Positions 48,428-57,112 of a stretch of 64,000 nucleotides of DNA are shown in pieces. The stretch spans positions 1-64,000 of the forward strand of contig NZ_SZPQ01000014.1 in NCBI RefSeq assembly GCF_005217455.1. Direction: 5' to 3'. A program made the translations under genes and the position numbers. The notes beneath the pieces were generated by a model that ran no database searches, was not told the DNA's origin, and saw only the letters and a program-made list of their open reading frames with translations. Each line of letters starts with the position of its first letter. Position 1 is the stretch's first letter. Source of the DNA: Martelella alba (GTDB lineage Bacteria; Pseudomonadota; Gammaproteobacteria; Enterobacterales; Enterobacteriaceae).

Positions 48428-50189
48428 CTATCGCCTCCGGCCGGTCGGCGTCGCCGGAAAACGCCGCTTCCAACTGTTGGTAGCGAAACATGTCGCGATA
48501 CCAGCCGGATTGCTCCACCAACGCTTGATGTTGCCCACGCTGCTGTACCCCACCGTGTGACAGAACCAGTATTTCGTCGGCGTGAAGCAAGGCGGAGAGG
48601 CGATGAGCGGTAATAATAAGCGTGCGATTCGCGCCCCATTGCCGCAAATTGTCCAGGATAAGGTGTTCGGTGCGGCCATCGACGGCGGATAACGCGTCAT
48701 CAAGCACCAAGATCTCCGCATCCAGCAGCAGGGCGCGGGCAATGGACATACGCTGCTTTTGTCCGCCGGACAACATGACGCCCCGCTCACCCACCTGGGT
48801 CGCGTAACCCTCGGGCAAACGGAGTATATCCTCATGCACACAGGCCAGGCGGGCAACCCGCTCAATATCCCGCTCTTCAGCATCCGGCCTTCCCAGAGCG
48901 ATATTACGCGCCACGGTATCGGAGAACAGGAACGGCGTCTGGCTGACGACCGCCAGCCGCCCGCGCCATTGCTCGAGACTGATTGCGTCAAGGGGTAAAT
49001 CGTGAAACCGGATTTCCCCTCGGGACGGATCGTAATGGCGCAAAATCAACGCCAGCAATGTGCTCTTGCCGGCGCCTGTGGGGCCGCAGATCCCCAGAAT
49101 TTTGCCTGGCGGCAGCGTCAGGCGAATATGGCGCAAAGCCGGCTGCTGCGCGCCGGGATAGTAAAAACCCGTCAGTTCCACCCGCAATGTGCCGGCGCCT
49201 GGCGGCAAGGCCAGCCCTTCCGCTTTGATTCCGGGTTCTTCTTCCAGGGTCTGGCGGATGCGGGCATAGGCGGCGCTGCCGCGTTCGACGATATTAAACA
49301 TCCAGGCCAACGCCAACATCGGCCATATCATCAGGCCAAGATACATGATGAAACTGGTGAGTTGTCCCAGGGTCAACTCGCCTTGCATAACCATCCAGCT
49401 TCCGCCGCCGATGGCCAGCATATTCGCGAACCCCACCGTCAGATAAATGGTCGGCTCAAAACGGGCGTCGATTCTCGCCACCCGCATATTTTTAGCTCCG
49501 GCATCGGCGGCCACCTGCTCGAAGCGATCGGATTGATAGTCTTCCAGTCCGAATGCCTTGATCATCCTGATACCGCTCAGGCTTTCCTGGGTCTGGTTAT
49601 TCAAGGATGAGAACGCCGCTTGCGCCGATTTGAAGCGGCGATGCAATTCGTCGCCATTGTACTTGATGATGACCGCCATAACCGGCATCGGCGCCAAAGA
49701 CAACAGCGTCAGTTGCCAGCTTATCTGCAAGCTCATCACCACCAGAACCGAGCAGCCCATAACCAGGGAATCCACCAGCGTCAACACGCCCTCGCCGGCG
49801 GCGAACACCACCCGATCCACGTCGTTGGTGGCGCGGGCCATCAAATCGCCCGTGCGGTGGCGCAGGTAAAAATCAGGTAGTTGCCGGCTCAGCAGCTGAT
49901 AAAAACGGGCGCGCAGCTCCACCGCCAGCCGGTAGGAAGCGCCAAATAACAGCAAACGCCAGACATAACGCAGCAGGTACACCACCAGGGCGATCGCCGC
50001 CACGGCGCCGAGCCACAGCATGATCATCCGGTTCGAGGCCCGATGCCCGGTGACGCCGTCGACGATAATGCCCACCAGCTTAGGTGGAATCAGTTGTAGC
50101 AAGGCAATGAGGATCAGCAACAACACCGCCCCCAGATAGCGCCGCCACTCTCGACGAAAATACCAGTTCAGTTGTACGAAAAATTTCAC
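48420..50189 (-). CDS. mdlA: ABC exporter half-transporter MdlA
   Basis: A 589-residue half-transporter (E. coli 590) with an N-terminal membrane domain of six helices and a C-terminal ATPase. Walker A is GPTGAGKST, the signature LSGGQKQR, Walker [15 protein letters not shown] and the H-loop ITAHRLS. It forms a heterodimeric multidrug-like exporter with MdlB; the substrate is unknown. Its own frame is intact, but the downstream mdlB is frameshifted. Confidence 0.96.
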   Translation of the reverse strand: MKFFVQLNWYFRREWRRYLGAVLLLILIALLQLIPPKLVGIIVDGVTGHRASNRMIMLWLGAVAAIALVVYLLRYVWRLLLFGASYRLAVELRARFYQLLSRQLPDFYLRHRTGDLMARATNDVDRVVFAAGEGVLTLVDSLVMGCSVLVVMSLQISWQLTLLSLAPMPVMAVIIKYNGDELHRRFKSAQAAFSSLNNQTQESLSGIRMIKAFGLEDYQSDRFEQVAADAGAKNMRVARIDARFEPTIYLTVGFANMLAIGGGSWMVMQGELTLGQLTSFIMYLGLMIWPMLALAWMFNIVERGSAAYARIRQTLEEEPGIKAEGLALPPGAGTLRVELTGFYYPGAQQPALRHIRLTLPPGKILGICGPTGAGKSTLLALILRHYDPSRGEIRFHDLPLDAISLEQWRGRLAVVSQTPFLFSDTVARNIALGRPDAEERDIERVARLACVHEDILRLPEGYATQVGERGVMLSGGQKQRMSIARALLLDAEILVLDDALSAVDGRTEHLILDNLRQWGANRTLIITAHRLSALLHADEILVLSHGGVQQRGQHQALVEQSGWYRDMFRYQQLEAAFSGDADRPEAIDA

Positions 50190-50365
50190 GAATTACCGTT
50201 CCAGAAGTATGCGACCGCCCACTCCCTGGTTGCCCGTTGGCATAAGCAGGATAATGATAAGAATGCTCGATATTGGAAAATGCCGCCGTGCCCTTACCCG
50301 CCAAATCGCGCAATGATGCTGATTTCGCTGACGACCGGCGCGGCACAACTTACCATCAACCGGGT

Positions 50366-50818
50366 TTAAACCGGCAATACGGTGGTATTTTTGATTTCCT
50401 CCATGGCGAAACTGGACGTCACATCGATCAACCCCGGCACACCATTAACCAGCCGTTTGTAGAAGTCGTCATAACTTTTCATGTCCTTCACCAACACACG
50501 CATCAGATAGTCATACTCGCCGGCCATACGGTAAAAAGCCAGAACTTCAGGCATATCCTGCACTTGATTGACAAAGAGACGATACCAATCGCTGTTGTGC
50601 TGTTGGGTTTTGATAAGAACAAACGCCGTCAGCGCCAGCCCTAACTGCGCGGGATCCAGCAACGCCACTTTACCACGAATGACGCCGTCGTCCTCTAGAC
50701 GTTTTAGGCGCTTCCAGCAAGGCGTGGCGGTCAGATTGACCGCTTCCGCCAGCGCCTGTAGCGGCATACTGCAATCTTGTTGCAATAACGCCAGGAGTTT
50801 GCGGTCAATTTTATCCAC
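50366..50818 (-). CDS. decR: Lrp/AsnC-family cysteine-responsive regulator DecR
   Basis: A 152-residue Lrp-family protein, same length as E. coli DecR (YbaO). The N-terminal helix-turn-helix is [45 protein letters not shown] in overview, followed by a RAM effector domain. E. coli DecR activates a cysteine-degrading operon. Here it is divergent from a cysteine-desulfhydrase-like gene 119 bp away, matching the arrangement reported for ccdR-ccdA in Pantoea, so its target is probably that neighbour. Confidence 0.93.
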   Translation of the reverse strand: MDKIDRKLLALLQQDCSMPLQALAEAVNLTATPCWKRLKRLEDDGVIRGKVALLDPAQLGLALTAFVLIKTQQHNSDWYRLFVNQVQDMPEVLAFYRMAGEYDYLMRVLVKDMKSYDDFYKRLVNGVPGLIDVTSSFAMEEIKNTTVLPV

Positions 50819-50937
50819 GTTAGTTGCCCATAAGAGAAAAATTTTCTCCTATGACAGCCTTTTGCTATGAAAAAAGCAACGTTTTTTTTCCGGCTTCACC
50901 GTAAGCTATCGTTACGTTTTCCACACCAAAACACAAC

Positions 50938-51978
50938 ATGAACACATCCTGGCGCCAACAGGCCATCAGCGAAATACGGGCGGACGCCCAGCGGTCGGCC
51001 GATACGCATCTTATGCGTTTGCAATTACCCTCCTTTCCCGGTATCCATTTTTACCTGAAAGACGAAAGTACCCATCCCTCCGGCAGCCTGAAACATCGCC
51101 TGGCCCGGTCGCTGTTTTTATATGGCCTCTGTAATGGCCGGATCGAGCAAGACACGCCGATCGTGGAAGCCTCGTCGGGAAGCACCGCCGTGTCGGAGGC
51201 CTATTTCGCCAGATTACTGGGTCTGCCGTTTATCGCGGTCGTGCCGGAGGGCACCGCCAAACGGAAAATCGAACAAATCGCCTTTTATGGCGGCCGCTGC
51301 CACTTTGTCGGACATTGCAGCCAGCTCTATGAAGAAGCGCGTGTCCTGGCCGAGTCGTTGCAGGGGCATTATATGGACCAATTTACCTATGCCGAGCGCG
51401 CCACCGACTGGCGGGGTAATAACAATATCGCCGACAGCATTTTTCGCCAGATGGAACACGAGCCCTACCCGGAACCGGCTTATATTGTGATGGGCGCCGG
51501 CACCGGCGGGACCTCGGCCACGCTCGGCCGGTATATCCGTTACCGGGGATTCCGCACCCGCCTGGTGGTGGTCGACCCGGAGAATTCCGTTTTTTACGAT
51601 TATTACCAACAGCGCGACCCGCATATCACCCTTTCCTCAGCCGGCCTTATCGAAGGCATTGGCAGACCACGGGTGGAGCCTTCGTTTATTCCGGGCGTCA
51701 TTGATGAAATGTTAAAGGTGCCCGACGCGGCCAGCATCGCCGTGCTGCACTGGCTGGAGCCGATTCTCGGCCGCCGGGTCGGCGCCTCAACCGGCACAAA
51801 CATGTGGGGGGCGCTGCAACTGGCCCGCGCCATGCGGGATGAGGGACGGCAAGGCGCCATCGTGACGCTGTTATGCGACAGCGGAGACCGTTATCTGGAA
51901 ACGTATTACAATCCTGTCTGGCTACGCGAGCATCTCGGCTCTCTCACCCCCTGGCGGCAGGCGCTGGAGGATATGTAG
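50938..51978 (+). CDS. PLP-dependent cysteine synthase-fold enzyme, probable cysteine desulfhydrase (CcdA-like)
   Basis: A 346-residue fold-type II PLP enzyme. The PLP lysine is K52 in [11 protein letters not shown], the substrate loop is [13 protein letters not shown] and the phosphate-binding glycine loop [10 protein letters not shown]. The family name from homology is cysteine synthase-like, but context with the divergent decR points to cysteine degradation (cysteine to pyruvate, sulfide and ammonia), as described for CcdA in Pantoea ananatis. O-acetylserine sulfhydrylase activity cannot be excluded from sequence. No biosynthetic cys gene is adjacent. Confidence 0.82.
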   Translation: MNTSWRQQAISEIRADAQRSADTHLMRLQLPSFPGIHFYLKDESTHPSGSLKHRLARSLFLYGLCNGRIEQDTPIVEASSGSTAVSEAYFARLLGLPFIAVVPEGTAKRKIEQIAFYGGRCHFVGHCSQLYEEARVLAESLQGHYMDQFTYAERATDWRGNNNIADSIFRQMEHEPYPEPAYIVMGAGTGGTSATLGRYIRYRGFRTRLVVVDPENSVFYDYYQQRDPHITLSSAGLIEGIGRPRVEPSFIPGVIDEMLKVPDAASIAVLHWLEPILGRRVGASTGTNMWGALQLARAMRDEGRQGAIVTLLCDSGDRYLETYYNPVWLREHLGSLTPWRQALEDM

Positions 51979-52060
51979 CCGGGACCGAATCACGGCTTTG
52001 CCGCGGCGACTTAAGGCAGTAACATAGCCTTTTCCAGTTACGGTAAAAACGAGTCGCGTC

Positions 52061-52759
52061 ATGAAACGAGCTGTGGTGGTTTTTAGCGGCGGTCAGGATT
52101 CCACGACCTGCCTTATTCAGGCGTTAACGCAATACGATGAGGTCGATTGCGTTACTTTCGATTACGGCCAGCGTCATCGGGCGGAAATTGACATTGCCCG
52201 CGGGCTGGCCCATGAACTGGGCGCTAGAATCCACAAAGTCATCGATGTGGGCCTGCTCAATGAGTTGGCTGCCAGCAGTTTGACCCGGGACAATATCCCG
52301 CTGCCGAATTTTGACGAACAGGCAGGGGACCTGCCCTCAACTTTTGTGCCCGGCCGCAATATTCTTTTTCTCACCCTGGCGTCCATTTATGCATACCAGG
52401 TGGGCGCGCAAACCGTCATCACCGGGGTCTGCGAAACGGATTTCTCCGGCTATCCCGATTGCCGGGATGAATTCATCAAAACGCTGAACCAGGCCGTCAG
52501 CCTGGGCATGGCCCGCGATATACGTTTCGTCACGCCGCTGATGTGGCTGAACAAGGCTGAAACCTGGGCGCTGGCGGATTATTATCATCAACTGGACAAG
52601 GTGCGCCACGAAACACTGACCTGTTATAATGGTATCCAGGGCGACGGTTGCGGCCAATGCGCGGCCTGTCATTTACGCGCCAGGGGTTTGCAAACCTACT
52701 TGAGCGATCCTGATCGGGTCGCCGCCGAGATGAGGCGAAAAACCGCCTTGCCCGCTTAA
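52061..52759 (+). CDS. queC: 7-cyano-7-deazaguanine synthase QueC
   Basis: A 232-residue ATP-dependent enzyme that turns 7-carboxy-7-deazaguanine into preQ0 for queuosine synthesis. The PP-loop FSGGQDSTT begins at residue 9 and the C-terminal zinc site is the cysteine cluster [16 protein letters not shown]. coli QueC has 231 residues. In E. coli ybaE and cof lie between queC and decR; both are absent here. No preQ1 riboswitch is evident in the 82-bp upstream gap. Confidence 0.97.
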   Translation: MKRAVVVFSGGQDSTTCLIQALTQYDEVDCVTFDYGQRHRAEIDIARGLAHELGARIHKVIDVGLLNELAASSLTRDNIPLPNFDEQAGDLPSTFVPGRNILFLTLASIYAYQVGAQTVITGVCETDFSGYPDCRDEFIKTLNQAVSLGMARDIRFVTPLMWLNKAETWALADYYHQLDKVRHETLTCYNGIQGDGCGQCAACHLRARGLQTYLSDPDRVAAEMRRKTALPA

Positions 52760-52838
52760 CGCAAAGCGTCATCTCCCCAGGGGACGAGCGGTTTGCCTCC
52801 TGGGTAGGGATGTTCACAACGGCGGCGCAGACATTGAG

Positions 52839-53123
52839 TTATTTTTTCTTGGATTTCTTTTTCGTCGCCGCATTCAGCAGAGCACGCAGTTTTTTTATTT
52901 CACCATTCGTAAATGGCTGCTCGGTAATTTCCTCAGTATGCTGATTATCAATTTCATCCGCTACCTGATCCCCGTGCGCGAGCGCAGCGTCTTCACTCAA
53001 GCTGCACTCTAGCATGGCGCCGATTTCCGCGCTCATTGAAGTGTTTTTGGATTCCGCCAGCGCTTTTATTTTTTCCTTCAATGCAAGAGGTATTTTGATC
53101 GTTAAATTCGCTGTCTCACTCAT
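52839..53123 (-). CDS. Orphan ribbon-helix-helix DNA-binding protein
   Basis: A 94-residue protein. Residues 1-50 fit an Arc/CopG-type ribbon-helix-helix fold: the strand NLTIKIPLALKEKI, helix KALAESKNTS and MSAEIGAMLEC. The C-terminal half is acidic, then Lys-rich (TKKKSKKK). No toxin gene is adjacent, so it is not clearly an antitoxin. E. coli has fadM near this position instead. A perfect palindrome TACACTT-T-AAGTGTA lies 98 bp upstream and is a candidate operator. Likely an acquired regulator; its target is unknown. Confidence 0.8.
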   Translation of the reverse strand: MSETANLTIKIPLALKEKIKALAESKNTSMSAEIGAMLECSLSEDAALAHGDQVADEIDNQHTEEITEQPFTNGEIKKLRALLNAATKKKSKKK

Positions 53124-53220
53124 TATGTTTTCCTATTTATAGAAGAATCATTACGGTAGGAAAGTTAGATGTCATTGTCCAGTGTGTCATAAAAATTTAA
53201 TATTAATATCAAAAAAATGC

Positions 53221-53235
53221 TACACTTTAAGTGTA
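53221..53235. promoter_or_regulatory. Perfect 15-bp palindrome, possible operator
   Basis: TACACTT-T-AAGTGTA, a 7-1-7 dyad in AT-rich DNA upstream of the ribbon-helix-helix gene. Such proteins often repress their own promoter through short dyads; binding is inferred only. Confidence 0.4.
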
Positions 53236-53480
53236 TGGCTGAAAAGCATGGGCCGATATCTGCAAACGCACTTCACGACAAAAAAATTAGAATTCAATAG
53301 ATTATCAGAGATAAACTCGATATTTTCCCGTATCAGCACCGCGGCAAGCGCGCGGCCCTCGGGGACATTGACCGTTATGCGACGGGGGTGAAGAACGTCG
53401 GGGCGGGGACATCATGTTAAGCATCAGACAGTGCAAGGTGTTGGGGCTTTGTTGGCGTCTTTGCCATCAAAGCCCATTTG

Positions 53481-53611
53481 GTAATACTCGTCATACTTCA
53501 CGTTGCTTCTTTGTTGGCTGCGCCCGCTCACCCCCAGTTACAGAGTCAGTTATGCTTCAGAGGACTTTCCCGCTTGCCGCCGCGATGAAATTCGAAGTAT
53601 TTAGAGTTTAA
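53481..53611. repeat. Palindromic dispersed repeat, copy B
   Basis: Reads left to right like copy C: GTAATACTCGTCATACTTCA, then TTCTTTGTTGGCTGCGCCCG, CTCACCCCCAGTTACAGAGT, GACTTTCCCGCTTGCCGCCG and the right arm TTCGAAGTATTTAGAGTTTA. The arms are inverted relatives. Confidence 0.8.
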
Positions 53612-53631
53612 TTTACCTAATCAGATCAGGC

Positions 53632-54264
53632 TTACAGCTCCAACTGGGATTTTATTTCTTCAAATATAGCCGGCCCTATTCCTTTGACTTTTTTCAGATG
53701 ATCAATCCGCTTGAAAGGTCCGTGCTTCTCCCGGTATTTCACAATCTCCTTGGCTTTGGTGGGGCCTATACCTTTCAAGCTTTCCACCAACTCATCCTCA
53801 TCAGCCGTATTAATATTGACTTTCAAATCCTGGTCTTCATCGTCTTGACTGGAATCCGCGGCTGACCCTTTCTTGTCGCCAGCGCGCGGCGATTTGTCCA
53901 TGCCGCTCGTATCGTCGGTTTGCGTCGCCTGATCCCGCTTGCCTTCCAGCGCAGAAGCGGCAGACTCGCCAGTTGAATCAGCATGTGTGGCGCCGTCCGG
54001 CTGCCGACTGTCGTCAGCCGGTTTGGCCGTCGGGGTATCGTTAAGCGGATCGTCGGAATCTTTCAGCTGATCGGCGGACGGCAATTCGGTCAAACCGGCG
54101 GCTTCCTCCGCCGGCGCGGCCGCACCCACCGCATCCGTCTGTTCATTTTCGCCGACGGCGATAGTCGGGGAGCCGTCATGTACAACGGCGCCGGTGCTCA
54201 AGGGCATAAAAAATAAACCGGCGGATATGACGATAGCGAGGGGGGAATTCCATAACATTCTCAT
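53632..54264 (-). CDS. ybaV: ComEA-like helix-hairpin-helix protein YbaV, elongated
   Basis: A 210-residue exported protein. An N-terminal signal or anchor (MRMLWNSPLAIVISAGLFFMP) is followed by about 115 residues of low-complexity acidic Ala/Asp/Ser-rich linker, then a ComEA-type tandem helix-hairpin-helix domain (about 150-210: NINTADEDELVESLKGIGPTKA and VKGIGPAIFEEI). E. coli YbaV has the same domain but only 123 residues. It probably binds DNA in the periplasm or at the membrane; its role is unproven. I start at MRMLWN, with AAGGAG eight bases upstream. Confidence 0.9.
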   Translation of the reverse strand: MRMLWNSPLAIVISAGLFFMPLSTGAVVHDGSPTIAVGENEQTDAVGAAAPAEEAAGLTELPSADQLKDSDDPLNDTPTAKPADDSRQPDGATHADSTGESAASALEGKRDQATQTDDTSGMDKSPRAGDKKGSAADSSQDDEDQDLKVNINTADEDELVESLKGIGPTKAKEIVKYREKHGPFKRIDHLKKVKGIGPAIFEEIKSQLEL

Positions 54265-54343
54265 TGTGCTTTCTCCTTGTTGTGGCACCGGCAAAGCATG
54301 CCGTTATCAGACGAAAGGGACAATAGACAACCCTCGAAAATGC

Positions 54344-54365
54344 AAAAGGCCCCCGCAGGGGCCTT
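54344..54365 (-). terminator. Rho-independent terminator of ppiD
   Basis: Minus strand AAGGCCCC-TGCG-GGGGCCTT followed by TTGCA; 8-bp stem, short T tract, 36 bp after the ppiD stop. Confidence 0.8.
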
Positions 54366-54400
54366 GTCTCGTTGCAACAATAACAGAATTTTTTTGAGCG

Positions 54401-56281
54401 CTACTGCGTTTGCGCCGCTGAGCCGAGTTTAATTTTGGCCTCGCTGCGCAAGTTATTGAGCAACGAATCAAAGGTCACGCCGGTCATGCCCTGATTTAAC
54501 TGGGCGACAATCTGACTGCGCTGCTGGTCAGCGAGTTTACGCGGCGTTACCTGATCCAGGGATATCAGAACAATATTTCCCTGATCGTCTGTGGAGATGC
54601 CGTAGGTGGATTTGCCTTGCTGCGGCTGCGGCAAGGCAAACACGGCCTCGCTCAACCGATCGTTCTGGCGGGTCGAATCAAAGTCCCGCGGCTCGCTAAA
54701 CGACACGTTGGCCGCTTTCATCGCCTCATCCCCTTTGCCTTCCTTGAGCGCCGTCAGGAGCTTTTCAGCGTCAGCCCTGGCCTGCTGCGCGGCTTTGGCG
54801 CGTTTGACCTGCTGCGCGACCTGATCGCGCACCGCCTCAAGCGGCTTGGTGCTCTCCGGTTTGTGATCGATGATACGCATGACTAACGCCCGATCGCCAT
54901 CCACGGTAATGACGTCGGAATTACTGCCCGGCGCGCCGTTGGAACCCAACAGCGAACCGTCGAACAACACCTGTTTGACCGGCTCGAAGTTAAGGGCGGC
55001 CGGAACGTTGTCGCGGGTGAACCAATCCGTCTCAATCGCCTTGGTGCCGGCGGCGGTCTCCGCGGATGCCAGGGATTCGTTATCAATGCTGGCGGCATCG
55101 CTCACTTTTTGCTGCAAGGCGTAATAGGCATCCACGGCCTTCTCTTGCTTGACCTTGTCGGCAACGCTGCCACGCACCTCGGACAGCGGCTTGGTTTGCG
55201 CCGGCTGGATATCATCGAGCCGCACGACCAAATAGCCCACCGAGGACGAAATCACCCCGGACAGTTGGCCTTTCTCGGTGAGATTGGCCTGCTTCAGTTC
55301 CGGAACGGTGGCCGCATCCTCCATCCAGCCGATATCACCGCCGTTTTTCGCCGAAATCACATCGGTGGATTTTTGTTTGGCCAGCGTGGCGAAGTCGGCG
55401 CCTTGGTGCAATTGCGCGAGGATAGCCTTGGCATCAGCCTCGGTTTTGCTTTGGATGATGCTGTAACGCTTGCGCTCCGGCTGGGTGAACTGATCTTTGT
55501 GCTGGTCGTAATAGGCTTGTATTTCATCGTCGCTGACGGTGATGTTATCCTGCATGGCCGCGGCGTCCATGGAAATATAGGCCACCTTAAACGACTCGGG
55601 AGACGCGTAGGCGCCTTTGTTCCGGTCGTAACTGTCCTGGATTTCCTGATCGGTGGCCGTCTGCGCGGCCATCAGTTTATCGAGGTTAAGGGTGGCCAGA
55701 CGCACCTTACGATCCTGTACGGCCAGCGCCAGCAGGCGATCGGTTTCAGCCGGCAGCATGAATGCCGTGCCGCCCAGTCCCTGAATCAGTTGCTGGGTCA
55801 GCATCTGTTTGCGCATCAGTTGGGCGTATTGGTCGGGCGTCAGCCCCATGTTATTGATAAGGGATCGGTATTTGTCGTTGTCGAACTTACCGTTGGTGCG
55901 AAATGCCGGGATGGCGAAAATGGCGTCCTTGATCTGTTGATCGCTCACCGCCAGACCCAGGGTTTGCGCATATTGGTCCAGTAGCGTTTCGTCTATCAGT
56001 TGGGAAAGGACCTGCCGGCGCATTTGCAACATATAGCCTTCGTTGCCGGCCAGCGTCGAGAAACTGTCGCCCATCGCCTCCTGCTGTCGGTTGCGTTCGT
56101 TTTGCACCGCTTGTTCCAATTGCGCGCGGCTGATTTGTTGACCATTGACTTTCGCGGCATAATCGCCGCTGCCGCCGATAAGATAGTTGCCTACCCCGGT
56201 CAGCACGAATGAGATGGCGATAATAGCCAGAATAACTTTGAGCACGACGTGGTTGGCGGCCGCGCGTAAATTGTCCATCAT
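54401..56281 (-). CDS. ppiD: Membrane-anchored periplasmic chaperone PpiD
   Basis: A 626-residue protein (E. coli 623). One N-terminal membrane helix (about 12-34) anchors a large periplasmic SurA-like chaperone with a parvulin domain near 260-355 (YSIIQSKTEADAKAILAQLHQGADFATLA and GGDIGWMED). It sits next to the SecYEG exit and helps proteins leave the translocon. I start at MMDNLRAAANHVVLK; the longer frame upstream adds 88 non-family residues. It lies downstream of hupB, as in E. coli. Confidence 0.97.
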   Translation of the reverse strand: MMDNLRAAANHVVLKVILAIIAISFVLTGVGNYLIGGSGDYAAKVNGQQISRAQLEQAVQNERNRQQEAMGDSFSTLAGNEGYMLQMRRQVLSQLIDETLLDQYAQTLGLAVSDQQIKDAIFAIPAFRTNGKFDNDKYRSLINNMGLTPDQYAQLMRKQMLTQQLIQGLGGTAFMLPAETDRLLALAVQDRKVRLATLNLDKLMAAQTATDQEIQDSYDRNKGAYASPESFKVAYISMDAAAMQDNITVSDDEIQAYYDQHKDQFTQPERKRYSIIQSKTEADAKAILAQLHQGADFATLAKQKSTDVISAKNGGDIGWMEDAATVPELKQANLTEKGQLSGVISSSVGYLVVRLDDIQPAQTKPLSEVRGSVADKVKQEKAVDAYYALQQKVSDAASIDNESLASAETAAGTKAIETDWFTRDNVPAALNFEPVKQVLFDGSLLGSNGAPGSNSDVITVDGDRALVMRIIDHKPESTKPLEAVRDQVAQQVKRAKAAQQARADAEKLLTALKEGKGDEAMKAANVSFSEPRDFDSTRQNDRLSEAVFALPQPQQGKSTYGISTDDQGNIVLISLDQVTPRKLADQQRSQIVAQLNQGMTGVTFDSLLNNLRSEAKIKLGSAAQTQ

Positions 56282-56525
56282 GGTGTGACAACACTCCGCT
56301 GTAATATGAATAAAACCCTGCGCGGCAGTGTCATTCCGCCCCCCTGCCGTGTCCGGGGACGGCTGCGCGCCAAAGCTATACTCTTCATTCATCCCCTTGC
56401 CTCGAAACGGGCGCCCGCCGCCGTCCCGGCCGCATACCGTAGACGCTCGCGCTCGCCGCCCCGACGCATTCGAATGTGTTGAGTCATTTTTCTGACAACG
56501 GTGATGCCCTTTTGTCAGAAGAGAT

Positions 56526-56560
56526 AAAAAAAACAAAAAAGGCACATCTGGAGATGCGCC
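56526..56560 (-). terminator. Rho-independent terminator of hupB
   Basis: Minus strand GGCGCATCT-CC-AGATGTGCC followed by TTTTTTGTTTTTTTT, 68 bp after the hupB stop. Confidence 0.92.
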
Positions 56561-56627
56561 CTGTATTCTACCCTACCCGTCCGGCTGCGTCAGGTAATAG
56601 TTCGACGCAAAAACAACGGTGCGACAA

Positions 56628-56900
56628 TCAGTTGACGGCGTCTTTCAGCCCTTTGCCAGCGCGGAAACCGGGTACTTTGGCCGCCGGGATTTTAATTTCT
56701 TTTCCGGTCTGCGGATTACGGCCCGTCCGGGCGGAACGTTCACGAACGGTAAACGTGCCAAAACCCACCAGCGCGACATCGTCGCCCTGCTGCAGCGTTT
56801 CGGTTACCGAACCGATAATGGCGTCCAATGCACGTCCGGCGGCCGCTTTGGAAATATCAGCACCTGCGGCAATCTTGTCGATCAGTTGTGACTTATTCAC
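56628..56900 (-). CDS. hupB: DNA-binding protein HU-beta
   Basis: A 90-residue histone-like protein, identical in length to E. coli HU-beta. [49 protein letters not shown] and the C-terminal [12 protein letters not shown] are nearly unchanged. It forms heterodimers with HU-alpha and compacts and bends DNA. The start is a GTG with AGGGG eight bases upstream; the longer frame is rejected. It is 212 bp from lon, with the lon terminator between. Confidence 0.97.
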   Translation of the reverse strand: MNKSQLIDKIAAGADISKAAAGRALDAIIGSVTETLQQGDDVALVGFGTFTVRERSARTGRNPQTGKEIKIPAAKVPGFRAGKGLKDAVN

Positions 56901-57043
56901 TTTTTCATCCCCTCTAAAATTCTCTCGTCGCGGCGGATTTTTCCTTAAACGCGACAGCGCAGCTGTTATACCAAGCCTGTTATGTACTGGCAAGCGTAAA
57001 GCAAATACCGACCAGGCCAGACAGCTACCTAACTTAACGGTAC

Positions 57044-57080
57044 AAAAAAAGGCTGGCAAGCGGGATTTCACCTGTCAGCC
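57044..57080 (-). terminator. Rho-independent terminator of lon
   Basis: Minus strand GGCTGACAGG...CTTGCCAGCC stem (one mismatch, one wobble) followed by seven Ts, 33 bp after the lon stop. Confidence 0.88.
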
Positions 57081-57112
57081 CCAATTTTAACGGTATCTGT
57101 TATGTCTAATCA

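Larger units (their letters stand above)
53124..53631. other. Gene-poor region between the ribbon-helix-helix gene and ybaV
   Basis: About 500 bp: an AT-rich upstream part with the palindrome at 53221-53235, then GC-rich sequence with a GGGGCTTTG...CAAAGCCC dyad (53443-53475) and repeat copy B. A 21-codon plus frame (53235-53300) and a 69-codon frame (53182-53391) have no recognisable homology. It looks like an insertion or decay scar. Confidence 0.55.

Noticed and set aside
53182-53391. 69-codon plus frame and a nested 21-codon frame beside the ribbon-helix-helix gene
   Set aside because: No homology recognised; probable decayed or non-coding sequence. Kept only as context for the palindrome.
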